64,000 nt of DNA from Serripes groenlandicus (GCA_031761405.1 JASEVX010000005.1:5167724-5231723), one strand, 5' to 3'; numbered from the stretch's first letter, positions 33,891 through 44,098 are shown. The notes: a model not told the origin generated them from the sequence alone. Numbers and translations are program-made.

Positions 33891-34883
33891 GTGATCGTTA
33901 TACTATTGCACAATATTATCTTAAAGTTTATTCTTTTCGTGTTGTCATATCAGATCGACATGTACGTCATTACAAAACATATTGAAAAACTCAAACTTAA
34001 CTTGTATTACAGACAATACTGATACCTATCTTAAAATTAATTAAAATATCAAATAGTTTATGAATAAATTATCTTAAAATCGATTTCGTGCTATTGAAAG
34101 ATGAAACTCTGCTCGATCGAGCGATCAATAAATGATGGAATATAGTGACACCTTGTGAACTTGCTATTGAAAATGTGTTCGTTTTCATGTAGATGTGTTT
34201 CAATAGCATCCTCCGAAAGAAGAGTATCTCTATAAATCATATCAAGTGATCCATATATTATTTTCGACTTTAAGTATTGAATTATTTAGTTTTTGTTTGA
34301 AAGTCGTAACCCTAATAGTATTGATGTATTACTTTTAAACCATCTTTGAATGAATAGTTTAAAAATAAACCACCTTTTAAAAAACAAAAAGTCTGATACT
34401 TTCCGGTATGTTTAATAACAAGACAAACCTTGTTATGTCATTGACCATTGGATTACAATAATATTCAGACGACATTGGACAATAAACACAAAGTTTATTT
34501 ATTTAGCAATAAGGTCAAAGACCCATGTGGCAAATGTTAAAGGGGAAAAAAACAACACATGACAAACATACACATTACCCTAACTCAAATTACGAAAAAT
34601 AAAATAACTTAAACATATTTTGATACAAAATGTCACAAAATAAAGACAGTTAACGAAGTAATACCAATTCGTGTTGGATCTTGGAAAGCATTACATTTCT
34701 TCTCTAGAAATGACCCGATTATTAAAGTGTATACACCGATTAAGATATGACAAACTAACAACAACCATATTATTTACATAAACGATGTAAACATGAGATC
34801 AAGTTAACCGTTAAACTTATAAAGATATGTGTATTTCGAAATGTCACTTTTTCTGCTGCGTAGTTTCTACCCTTTTTCAAAAG
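33891..34883. other. Intergenic, no supported gene
   Basis: About 1 kb of very AT-rich sequence with no open frame or repeat recognised. Confidence 0.55.
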
Positions 34884-35009
34884 TGAGCCGTTCCACGAAA
34901 ACAACAACATTGTGGACGACCCGAATCAGCCTAAGCATGCCGCGCAGGCTAACCCGGACAGACACTTGTCGCCTCATGTGCTTTTTCTGTTCTAGGAAGC
35001 ATTACTGTT
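34884..35009. mobile_element. GAGCCGT foldback element, left half only
   Basis: TGAGCCGTTCCACGAAAAC, GCATGCCGCGCAGGCTAACC and GGAAGCATTACTGTT are present. The right arm is missing. Confidence 0.75.
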
Positions 35010-35057
35010 AACCTGTGTACCCTTATAGCCTATGCGTTTTATTTCAACTCTTATAGC

Positions 35058-35127
35058 CTATGAAATAGAGTCGCCCGACTTTGAACATGAAACAGTCTAC
35101 TTTAAGCAATTCGGCGCTAAAAGATAA
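35058..35127. mobile_element. MITE family 2 fragment
   Basis: AATAGAGTCGCCCGACTTTG, CAGTCTACTTTAAGCAATTC and GGCGCTAAAAGA match one end of the element at 33676-33890. Confidence 0.7.
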
Positions 35128-35159
35128 GGGATATTTTCACTCGAGAAATAGAAAAGTCT

Positions 35160-35360
35160 GTATAATTTTGTGAAAAACATAAAAAAAAAGATCGATAAAT
35201 CGAGAAAGGGAAAACTAGAAATAATGAGGTATATTCAATTTTGAGAAAGGGAAAACTAGATCGAGAAATCGAGAGTTTTAGTCAAGTTTGAGAAAAGGGA
35301 AAACTAGATAGAGAAATCGAGAAGTCTAATCATGTTCGAGAAAAATGATAAGATAGGTAA
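35160..35360. repeat. Irregular minisatellite with GAGAAAGGGAAAACTAGA
   Basis: The phrase GAGAAAGGGAAAACTAGA followed by a TCGAGAAATCGAGA-type stretch repeats three to four times with variable spacing. Confidence 0.75.
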
Positions 35361-36068
35361 ATTAAAATGTCCGAGAAAACCAATAGTCACCTTAAAAGGT
35401 CGATGTACCTAAGGGAACAATAGGACTAGTCAGCCTTATTAATAGACTATGTACAACATTATTTACATAGTGTAATTTATGAGGAAAATATTTCTGGACT
35501 AAAATAGATTCTGAGTGTCAAACAGTTTGGAGGGGCCCGATCTGGACCTAAAGTGTTTGCTACTATTGACGACATCTGCCGCTTTCGTCCAAAAAATTAA
35601 AGAGCAGTTCAAATTGAAAAATTGTAAACAAATAATGCAAAAGTTGTTTTCCTAAAAGGTGTCCAATATCGGGGGGGAAAGAGTCAATGTGTGATGACAT
35701 CGTTGTATAATGATGTGCTTTTGTATAGATAACTGATGAATGCAATCGACAAAGGTCTATATATAACCATATTCGTCCTATGTAATACGTTTATATCGTT
35801 GTGGACTTTGATTAGACCGTTCGTACAGGATTTTTCATACTCGACTGTAATTAAAGATTTAGCATTACACAAGAGTAAGTGTTTGTTATCACTCGTTCAT
35901 GTCATTAATGTACTTAACAAATTTCTACGAATATTTCTTTTTGCTCTACAGATGTTTCAAGTTAATCTTAAACATAGAACACACAAGAATATAGAAGAGG
36001 TTTCGACGGAGCACTACTAGGTAGTAGAAGCCTAATGAAAACCTCCACTTGAAACTCTTCAATTGTAA
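35361..36068. other. Intergenic, no confident gene
   Basis: The open frame at 35736-36020 (94 codons, partly hydrophobic) contains an AGAGTAAGT donor-like and a CTCTACAG acceptor-like site, but no recognisable domain, so it is not called as a gene. Confidence 0.4.
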
Positions 36069-36149
36069 TGCTTTAGCCTATGTTGTTAAGCACATGACTT
36101 CAAATCTTTTAAGGGTTTCAAGGTAGGGGTTCGAATCCCTCCAGAAGCA
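36069..36149 (+). tRNA. tRNA-like sequence, probably a pseudogene or SINE head
   Basis: A T-arm GGGGTTCGAATCCC and an acceptor-like pairing of TGCTTT with AGAAGCA (six pairs including one G-T) bracket 81 nt, followed by a T-run. The anticodon stem does not pair well, so no isotype is assigned. RNA polymerase III use is possible but unproven. Confidence 0.3.
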
Positions 36150-36879
36150 CAACTATTTTTTTTTCTTTCTTTCTTCTTTGTTTTCATTAGCTAACACTTT
36201 TTACAGAAGTTTATATTGTACTTTCATTAAAAAATAATTAAATACATTTCTATACATAAATATTAGATTCTTTGAAGATTTTATTACTTGCAGTCACGGC
36301 TAAAATAGGTGGTTGGGAATTTCAAACTCTATTTCTTTTTAAATGAGACGGTAAAACATTGAGTTTTTGGCATAATGTTCCCAAACGGTTAAAGTTAATT
36401 ATTAATAAAGAACAGGTCATGAGTATTTCTAGAACTTGTTGATTTTGCTTTTAAACGTCTATGTTCTAATTTTACGCGATCAAACCAGTATGTTAAAATT
36501 GTAATATCATATGGCTATTTCAGTACAGTTTGATTATATTCGTTTGTGATGTGATCAATAATGTATTATTTCTGAAAGCAAATATATTTCTTGTTACTTT
36601 GATACCAAATTATTACCAAAATGTTGAAAAATAAATGAAATAAAGGATTTTTCTTGTCTCTCGGGTGATGTCGTTTATATCGAAAATTCTGAAAGGGGGG
36701 TAGGGTAGTTCAAATTAAAATAAAATTGTTATTTGACGGTATTTTTTTTTTAAATTTTGTTTTTGAATCCAGGAAATGATACACATTAAGAAATTATTAA
36801 GCTGATCATAGTTTGAAATGATGCCCATTAGGCTCCTACTACCTTAATTAATGCAATGCATGACAGACAGACTGACTGA
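36150..36879. other. Intergenic, no supported gene
   Basis: AT-rich with homopolymer runs. No feature recognised. Confidence 0.5.
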
Positions 36880-37025
36880 CAGACAGACACACATACATAC
36901 ATGCATACATACATACATACATACATACATACATACATACATACATACATACATACATACATACATACATACATACATACATACATACATACATACAGAC
37001 TGACTGACAGACAGACAGACGGACG
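36880..37025. repeat. CATA tetranucleotide microsatellite with GACA/GACG flanks
   Basis: About 24 uninterrupted CATA units lie between CAGACAGACA-type and GACAGACAGACGGACGG stretches. It is about 220 bp upstream of the kelch gene start and gives rise to open frames in both directions that are not genes. Confidence 0.95.
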
Positions 37026-37227
37026 GACTGATGACGCAGAAGTGATCCCTATGTCAACATGCATAGGCAGGCGAAATGATATATATATATACATTATAGA
37101 CGGAGATATATATAAAGCATCGAGGGAAATTCTATAGCGACTATGCATACTCCATTTTAGGATTATCATAATTTTCATAATTTTCTAAACGATTATAGTT
37201 ATAACCGTTATCTATGTTTCTCTTCAG

Positions 37228-37247
37228 ATAAGGACACTTAACAATAA
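37228..37247 (+). promoter_or_regulatory. Likely splice acceptor and 5' leader of the kelch gene
   Basis: A pyrimidine tract TTTCTCTTCAG ends at 37227, 20 nt before the ATG at 37248 (context AACAATAAATGG). This suggests that an upstream non-coding exon is joined here. Confidence 0.45.
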
Positions 37248-38795
37248 ATGGCATCAAAAGACAACCAGGCGTCATTAAAACCATCGTTCGATCTCGACGA
37301 TGATGGCGATGAAAAGACGATGTCGTTAACTAGTCAGATTATCTGTGACATCCTACAAACAAACACAAACGATTTACAAAACAAAGACAACGAGGCAAAG
37401 GAGTCCGAATCTATTGCATCCGAAATACGTGACAGTTTTAACCCGACGGGAAGTGTTTGGACGGGTCAAATCTGTCACCCGACAAGCCCCGTGAACGACA
37501 AAAAATGTCGTCTGCTGCGGCAAATTTCAGAAAACATTCTTACAGGTCGACCAATCGAGCCAGAACTCCGGGACGAATGTACAAACAATGTACTAACATA
37601 CCTTGATGGGACGCCCGACGATGTTCGCACTTCTGTCGCCAAATACTTGTCGTCTGGTAAAACAGACGAGATTCACATCACTATGGAAACGCTTCATTAT
37701 TTCTTCCACGTCGCAAAATCCCTTTGTCTTCAACAACTACAGGTGCACTGCTTCTCGTTTTGTTCGGTTAATCCGCAACCGGATGTTCTGGCTTGTTTTG
37801 AAAACTGTCAATTGTGTAGAGACGTAGTGGAACGGGAATCCGCGACAGGGTATGAGCGTTCACTGTCCCTACTCTCTAACCCGGATGAAACGTCACTTCC
37901 GGAGTTCTTCATCGCTTTCTCGGCGGAATCATCGAGTAAAGGAAGTAAGTCGATGGCAATAGTAGTGGACATGACACAGAAAAAGGACATATTCCAATGT
38001 AAACTATCCAAGTCACAGACATTCGACAAGGGTTTCCGCTGCTGCTCTTGTGACGTCAAACATTCGCCATATATATTTGTGTCAGGTGGGATGGGGAAAA
38101 ACTCAAATCTGACTTGGAAGTATGACGTTATCATGGATAGCTGGCAAAAGGTTCCCAAGATGCATCACGGCCGTTCTAAACACGTCATGGTGTCTGTCAG
38201 AGATGAACGTATCTTTGTTCTCGGTGGACTAGAAGTACCGTGTATCGAGGAATACAATATCAAAGAGAAAACCTGGACCGAGAAAGGTTCGCTCCAAGTA
38301 CATGTGTACTCGGCCGTCGCGATATCGTTCGGTAATTCGATCTACATTTTTGGCGGAAGAACAGGTGCTGGTCCAGTTTCAACAGTTCAGTGTTATAACC
38401 TAGAAAGCAACAAGACCACGAGACTCGACAATCTACCCGTTGCTTTCAAATGTGGACAAGCCGTTACTATGGGTGATTTTATTTACATAGCAACGGGTCA
38501 AGGTCACCTTATTTGTTTCGATCCAGCTACAGGCCACTCACACCTCTGTGCCCAGCAGCCGGTGCTTCGACAACACTTCGGGATGTTTGTTAAATATGAG
38601 AGAATATACCTTGTGGGTGGAACGCTGACCGAAAACCCGGGTAGCGCAGCAGATGACGTTCCGCAATATAGATACAACCCAGAAAAGGATCAATGGGTTA
38701 AGAAGTTTAATCTGTGTAAATGTTTTCCTATCTATTCCAGCTGTATCATCAAATACCCACAGAAATGTTCTATTGTTCCATTCCATTCATGCTGA
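37248..38795 (+). CDS. Kelch-repeat protein, KLHL-like with degenerate BTB/BACK region
   Basis: A cytoplasmic beta-propeller protein. In KLHL proteins the BTB domain binds cullin-3 and the kelch propeller binds the ubiquitination substrate. The acidic N-terminus (about 1-90) has no recognised domain. Residues about 125-170 (YLSSGKTDEI, then a helix with AKSLCLQQLQVHC) resemble the end of a BTB domain and the start of BACK. The first half of a BTB fold, with its usual DV...F.AH..VLA pattern, is not evident, so cullin binding is doubtful. The kelch region spans about 274-505 with about five motifs, including VSGG (278-281), VLGG, IFGG, IATG and LVGG. At 515 residues it is a little shorter than most KLHL proteins (about 570-620). 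The coding region is uninterrupted. The Met is preceded by a splice acceptor and a suitable context. The specific orthologue is not identified. Confidence 0.85.
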   Translation: MASKDNQASLKPSFDLDDDGDEKTMSLTSQIICDILQTNTNDLQNKDNEAKESESIASEIRDSFNPTGSVWTGQICHPTSPVNDKKCRLLRQISENILTGRPIEPELRDECTNNVLTYLDGTPDDVRTSVAKYLSSGKTDEIHITMETLHYFFHVAKSLCLQQLQVHCFSFCSVNPQPDVLACFENCQLCRDVVERESATGYERSLSLLSNPDETSLPEFFIAFSAESSSKGSKSMAIVVDMTQKKDIFQCKLSKSQTFDKGFRCCSCDVKHSPYIFVSGGMGKNSNLTWKYDVIMDSWQKVPKMHHGRSKHVMVSVRDERIFVLGGLEVPCIEEYNIKEKTWTEKGSLQVHVYSAVAISFGNSIYIFGGRTGAGPVSTVQCYNLESNKTTRLDNLPVAFKCGQAVTMGDFIYIATGQGHLICFDPATGHSHLCAQQPVLRQHFGMFVKYERIYLVGGTLTENPGSAADDVPQYRYNPEKDQWVKKFNLCKCFPIYSSCIIKYPQKCSIVPFHSC

Positions 38796-39206
38796 TCCAA
38801 TCGGAACGTCTCAGCTAAATATCAATAGTACATGGGTTTCCGATTACTATGGATTGTGGGTAAAGATATTTCCTAACTTATTTGGGAAAACATCCGAAAC
38901 AGCCTTTACGTGGTACTTCCATTAAAAGTTGACTTCTACCGGAACACTGGTTTTCTAATATCAATTTTGTTTTACACATGAGTCGTGTATAAGGAAATTC
39001 AACCATACCACCATTTGTTATCCATTGTATGGGCATCAAGCAACTTGGCCTGAATCTGTCTTAAATTAGTCACAGATTCAAGAAACTGTTAATAAACATG
39101 GTACAGTTAGATCATAGAGTATGCATCCACATGCAGATCTCTTTAAACAGTTGTCACTTATATGATTGGTTTTCCTGGTTTACAGCTCAAATTAAGTTGG
39201 GAAAAA
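38796..39206. other. 3' flank of the kelch gene
   Basis: No further gene. AATAAA at 39091-39096 is about 295 bp after the stop and is a reasonable polyadenylation signal. Confidence 0.5.
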
Positions 39207-39500
39207 CACACAATACCTCGTTTATATACTATAAATAGACTCTCTATATTGTCCCTATGATATAATAACAATGACCGTAAAGATTTCGTATGAAACAAAA
39301 TGGGGAATCCCACCCAGGACCGTGTTACTATAAATAGCCTCTATATGGTTCATATTAATACCATTATAGAGATGCTATTTATAGTAGCACAGGCATGTGT
39401 GTTTTCTCGTACGATTACCGTGACAATGCGGTCATTATTATTTCAACATAGGATCATAGAGAGAGACTATTTGTAGTATCTTTCACGAGGTATGGTGTTG
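39207..39500. mobile_element. Foldback element with nested inverted repeats
   Basis: The outer arms run from CACAATACCTCG with ACTATAAATAGACTCTC on the left to GAGAGACTATTTGTAGTATC and CGAGGTATGGTGTTG on the right. An inner inverted repeat (TTACTATAAATAGC / GCTATTTATAGTAG) lies at about 39325-39388. The CTATAAATAG words resemble TATA boxes but occur inside the repeat arms. Confidence 0.8.
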
Positions 39501-39640
39501 TTGTTTCAGTTTTTCTCAAATGAAAATTCGGACGCCTGTGGTTTGTGCCGCGTTCAAAAAAAAGGCCTAGACCTACCTGCACATCTGTGCTAAAGACTCC
39601 AAATAGGTGGTATTTTAAACTTGTTATGATAATTGATTAA

Positions 39641-39740
39641 CAGTGCAGAGACAGGTCAGTCTGCGCGGATGTGCTGCCTGATCTGGATCTGCACTGGTTG
39701 CAAATGCCTTACGCTTGTTTTTCGCAGAGCGCTGCTCATA
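39641..39740. repeat. Dispersed repeat with TCAGTCTGCGCGGATG
   Basis: Shares CTGGTCTGGATCTACACTG-like wording with 43757-43842. A short interspersed family of unknown type. Confidence 0.5.
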
Positions 39741-40011
39741 TGATGTATATTCACATGTTCGTTTTATATGACATAAATATATGTGGGGTATTGAATGTCT
39801 TGGTCTAAATTTTTTGTTGTCGTCTCCTGTTACATTTAGACAGACACATTCTACATGTAGCTAAAGTCACTGTGCCAAGCTACATTCGTCTTCCACCAAT
39901 GGATTTACTGTCTATGTGGAAAGGTAGCCAGTTGCTCGGAAAGAATATTGCGTGGTGTACTGGTGTGCGGAAGTCAGGAGACACATAAGTAAGTGAACAG
40001 GCCGCCGTGAT

Positions 40012-40357
40012 CAGGGGCGTAGCTCCCTTTAGGCACTGTAGGCACGTGCCTACACATTTTTTTCTCAAAATGCCCCAAAATGCAGCTGCGTCGATAGACA
40101 TCTGCGTCATGTATCGACCAGATCAGCCTGAGCTGTCCGCGCAGACTGATCCGGCCGACACATTCTGTCTTAGGGGGATAGATGTATAGAGTAGTGATTC
40201 CTGAAACAGAAAATCCACTGGAGGCGAAAAGTGTCTATCCGGGTAGGCCTGTGTGGCATGCTTAGGCTGATCCGGGTCGATACTTTACGCAATGTCCACA
40301 ATGTTGATTTTCTCACGAGACGGCCTACACATTGATTATTGCAAAGCTACGCCCCTG
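40012..40357. mobile_element. hAT-like MITE (CAGGGGCGTAGC termini) carrying another insertion
   Basis: Perfect 12-bp terminal inverted repeats, CAGGGGCGTAGC at 40012-40023 and GCTACGCCCCTG at 40346-40357, are flanked by a 5-bp direct repeat GTGAT. CAGGGGCGTAGC-type termini are common in hAT elements. Nearly all the interior is a GAGCCGT foldback element. Confidence 0.8.
40101..40324. mobile_element. GAGCCGT foldback element nested in the hAT-like MITE
   Basis: ATGTATCGACCAGATCAGCC, TTAGGGGGATAGATGTATAG, ACAGAAAATCCACTGGAGGC and TTTTCTCACGAGACGGC match the family in order. The left terminus (about 35 bp) is missing. Confidence 0.8.
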
Positions 40358-40724
40358 GTGATATGTATGAAAAACTGATGAAAGCGGTAACACACCCTAA
40401 TCAATCAACCTATCTTTATGTAGCCAGATTGCAATGATTCAGGTGGAACTGTATGTATACACAAACTCATCTGGGTCTTCACTATTCGCGCAGGTTATCA
40501 TACCCCCATTCGCATGGCTCAGATAGTTTCCATTGCCAAAATGCAACTTTTTATGATTTTGAATTTAATTGGGTTGTACGTCCTTTTTTTAGACTAGTTC
40601 AGTTTCAATCACATCGACAGAACACTTACCTATGATCACAGGGTGATTAACCAGTTCTAGACGCGATGAGAAATAGGTCGTACCCTAACGAGTCCAATTG
40701 AGAAGGTTTCCTGTCAAATGTAGA

Positions 40725-40862
40725 TACGCATTGATTGATTTATATGGGCTTAACGCCGTTTTCGATAATGTTCAAGACATATCACGTCAACCAGTTTACT
40801 TCACACCAGTACGCCACACAAAGGTCTTCTTGAGCAACTGGCTGTTTTTCCGCATAAGGGAA
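40725..40862 (-). mobile_element. SINE 3' part, reverse orientation
   Basis: GGGCTTAACGCCGTTTTCGA, ATATCACGTCAACCAGTTTAC and GAGCAACTGGCTG are the reverse complement of the SINE body seen at 39885-40011 and 40990-41070. Confidence 0.65.
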
Positions 40863-41086
40863 TGCTTCGTGGTCGAGTGGTTAGTGTCAGGGATATGAAA
40901 CCAGGCGTCACGGGTTCGATACCCAGTCGCTGCACGACGTTCATGGTGGAGTGCCCTGGGGCAAAGCTATATTTTCTTGCCTCGTACTGGTTTGTTTACA
41001 CATGAATCATGAATAAGTGACCTGTCGCCGTGATATAACTGAAGTAATGTTGAAAATGGCGTTAAACCCCAATAAAACAAACAAAG
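40863..41086 (+). mobile_element. tRNA-derived SINE, near complete
   Basis: The tRNA-like head has an A-box-like TGGTCGAGTGG at 40870-40880 and a B-box GGGTTCGATACC at 40912-40923, spacing typical of RNA polymerase III promoters. It is followed by the body CATGAATAAGTGACCTGTCG, GTGATATAACTGAAG and a tail AATAAAACAAACAAAG. It encodes no protein. Confidence 0.85.
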
Positions 41087-41526
41087 CGTTTCCCCATAAA
41101 CTGATAGCCCATTGGTGGAAGACGTATGACTCGTGTCGATTTAGATAGGAATACACGTACATGGTATATATGTAAGAAACGCGTCAGACGGAACTAAATC
41201 TTGTTTCTTCTCCGTGAAATCATCAAGTTTAGGGGCATGGACGTGAACAAACTAGGACAATATTTCTAGGCTTCGTCAGAAGTTACAGTTTTGGCTCTGT
41301 TAAGTTCAGACGTACACTGACGACTGGTGTGTATGCACAGACCCTTACTGTTAACATGTGCACCAAGACCCCTGATTGCCTGGCGTTATCAAGTTTAATC
41401 ACTCTGATATATCAGTATACGCCTTCCATTGGAAAATGTACCAGTTGGCTTTTGTGACGATTTCCACTCTTCAAACATCATTTACACAAGCTTGCTGGAA
41501 GCTTCTGTCAAAATGTGTATATTTGT
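41087..41526. other. Intergenic, no supported gene
   Basis: No feature recognised, apart from a short reverse match near 41110 (CCATTGGTGGAAGACG) to the complement of 39890 (CGTCTTCCACCAATGG). Confidence 0.5.
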
Positions 41527-41739
41527 TTAACCCTTTCAGCGCCGAATTGTTTAAAGTAGACTCTTCCATGTTCAAACTCGGACGACTCTATTTTCATGTT
41601 ATAGGATATGCCGAATATTTTTATAACTCACAGCCAAACAATGCAGATTTCAGGTGAGACAGCTCGTTACGAGCTGACTCACCTGAATCTGTATTGTTTG
41701 CAAAAAGCTCAATATTGCCTTTGGCGCTGAACGAGTTAA
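41527..41739. mobile_element. TTAA-type MITE family 2, reverse of the 33.7-kb copy
   Basis: TTAACCCTTTCAGCGCCGAA at the left and TTGGCGCTGAACGAGTTAA at the right. The central palindrome AGCTCGTTACGAGCT with flanking GGTGAGAC and GACTCACC is conserved. Confidence 0.9.
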
Positions 41740-41834
41740 GACAGAACAGATATTTATGGTGATATGAACGTTTACTGAACAGAAATGTCAACTTGCACCT
41801 TTTCCCATGAACGGACTCGCAGTATCGTGATAAA

Positions 41835-42115
41835 TGAGCCGTCTCGCGAGGAAACCTACATTGTGGACTCGTCGTAAAGTATCGACCCGGATCAGCCTCA
41901 GCATGCCGCGCAGGCTAATCAGGACAGACACGTTTCGTCTCCTGTGGATTTTCAGGAATCATTACTATATACCTCTACCCCCCCCCCCCCCCCCCCCCCC
42001 CCCCCCTGAGACGGAATGTATCGACCCGGATTAGCATGCGCGGACTGCGCAGGCTGATCTGGGTCGATACATCACGCAGTTTCCATAATGTTGGGTTTCT
42101 CGTGAAACGGCGCAA
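41835..42115. mobile_element. GAGCCGT foldback element with 29-base C-run
   Basis: Begins TGAGCCGTCTCGCGAGGAAA and ends TTTCTCGTGAAACGGCG. The usual TCTATCCCCCTGAGACGG segment has expanded into a C homopolymer at 41978-42006. Confidence 0.9.
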
Positions 42116-42612
42116 ATTTTGATAATACTTAGATAAGATACATGTAGTTACAATATTTACTTTAGTGCACTTTTATCAAACTAGACGGGATTTATGTTGG
42201 TATTAAATCCACAAAATTCGATTTTTGTGTGACTTTACTAAAACTGATATCAACACAGCAGCAATGCATCTTCTAAACAAAGGAAATGTTATAAATTGTA
42301 TAACTAGTTTAAAGTTAAATTAGATCTTTTTTTCGATACTGCAAACGTATTTTTCAAACACGTTTGGAGAACAGAACATTTCGCCACGTCCTTTGAACAT
42401 CCGACTGTCCTCATTTGGTGAAGATAAAACATTCTCCCGATAATATTAAATTAGACTATTTTAACGTACAAGGCGTGCCAAAACAGAGACATATAAACGT
42501 CCCTGGCCAAAAATGTATGCCAAAAAATCAAACCCTTATTACTTTTGTATTATTTCATGCATCATGATGATATTATATTCGTCTTATACCACAAGTATGA
42601 TAGACTTGGAGT
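42116..42612. other. Intergenic, nothing recognised
   Basis: AT-rich sequence without open frames or recognised repeats. Confidence 0.5.
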
Positions 42613-42846
42613 TTAACCCTTTCCCTCATACGACAATTCTGAAGCAGACGACTTTGAACGTATTTTGTCAAAACATAGAAAATCTCCATAATTGAATGGA
42701 TAACCTATGACTAAAAGTGGAAAACATTGTGGCAAAAGGAGAAATTGCACGTTTTGTGCAATTTCTTCTTTTGTCACTATATAGGTTTTCAAAAAGTTGT
42801 CTGCTGCAGAGGCGTCCGAAAGCGTTTATATGAGGGAAAGGGTTAA
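42613..42846. mobile_element. TTAA-type MITE family 1, CTCATA subtype
   Basis: TTAACCCTTTCCCTCATACG on the left and TATGAGGGAAAGGGTTAA on the right. The central hairpin is GAAATTGCACGTTTTGTGC. The CTCATA terminus differs from the CACATA terminus of other copies. Confidence 0.9.
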
Positions 42847-43170
42847 GTAGTATAAATCTCTGTATTGACTGTTGCCATGCTATGAGATGAAAGAATTAAA
42901 ACAAACGGTTTAAATAGTTAACTGTTTTTCATATTTTAAGAAAAATAAAAAATAAATACAATAATCTTCTGGTGTTTTTCTTTTTTTATATTATAATGTA
43001 TCCATATGTAGTATAGTCATTGAAATGTATTTGTTAAAAGCAATATTTGCTGTATTAATGAAATTGTTGATTCAGCTTTATAACTTGACTTGATATCCAA
43101 AGGGATGTTCGGTCCAATTGTCTGACAATAGAGAAAACAATGTTCCAGGTTTCAGGGGAATCAATTCAGC

Positions 43171-43363
43171 TAACCCTTTCCCACTTGTAGTCGCTTTTTG
43201 ACGTTTTTGCAGCAGACGACTTTTGAAAACAGTGTGGCAAAAGAAGAAATTGCTCAAAACAACTCTTTTTTAGAATTCAACATTAATGGAGATTGTTCAT
43301 GTTGTTGTCAATTTGTTTTCAAAGTCGTCTGCTGCATAATTATTGTATGTGGGAAAGCGTTAA
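43171..43363. mobile_element. TTAA-type MITE family 1, opposite orientation
   Basis: TAACCCTTTCCCACTTGTAG, then CAGCAGACGACTTTTG at the left and AAAGTCGTCTGCTGCATAAT and TGTGGGAAAGCGTTAA at the right. The second half of the central palindrome is lost. Confidence 0.8.
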
Positions 43364-44098
43364 GGTATAGACAATTCCTTCTACCAAAGATATGTACTCC
43401 AACGGTTGGTTTTACAATAATCAAGGGAAACAATCACTATCAAATATTAATTCTTCATGTTTAGGAGTTATTTCCCTTATGCAAAGATGACTGTTTAATG
43501 TGCACCTACGCGACCTTAATTAAATGAACAGGTGAGAACATCCGCTTTTTTAATTAACTCACTCCCTTGATACAAGTTATACACTTTTCTATTATACGCT
43601 TCTTTGAACGCATATGGGCAGCTCCATGCAAAAAGCTGCAAGCTGACATTTTTTAACATAATCAGACCATCAGTTAAGTTTTAGCAAAATCTTCACAACG
43701 CAAGAGAAGTTTACAAAAGCTTCTGAAAGTCTTTTGCGAAATGTGTAGGTTTAAATCAGACTGTGCGGATGCACAGACTGGTCTGGATCTACACTGTTTA
43801 CAATAGCCAGTGTGTACCTTTTAGCACAGACGGGCTTATATGTCCTTGGATAGGTGACTGTAAACAACATGTGTGTACACAACTATTCAAGATAGACTCG
43901 CAAGCCCATCCTGTTTTATCGCGATCTGTTATGTCAGCTACTGATTTATTCATTTGAACACTAACGTAACTACATAAATATGTGAAGATAAAATCTGTAC
44001 AAATCGTGAAGGATGATTCAATGTTTAGGGAAGAAGCAGGATCAGGGTTATGTTGTGAATACTAGGACACATTGGAACCGCGCCAGGCCATTTCGGGT
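43364..44098. other. Intergenic with short dispersed repeat
   Basis: 43757-43842 shares wording with 39641-39740 (CAGACTG, GCGGATG, CTGGATCT, ACACTG). No gene is supported. Confidence 0.5.

Larger units (their letters stand above)
39885..40400 (+). mobile_element. SINE-related repeat split by an hAT-like element
   Basis: The left part (39885-40011) contains GCCAGTTGCTCGG and TAAGTGAACAGGCCGCCGTG. The right part (40358-40400) resumes GTGATATGTATG and GATGAAAGCGGTAAC. Together they match the SINE body at 40990-41070. The word GTGAT is present on both sides of the insertion. Confidence 0.7.

Noticed and set aside
35736..36020. 94-residue partly hydrophobic open frame with splice-like sites
   Set aside because: Single small frame without a domain or partner exon; kept as non-coding pending transcript evidence.
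36828..37178. Open frames on both strands over the CATA repeat
   Set aside because: Created by a tetranucleotide repeat that is open in all frames.
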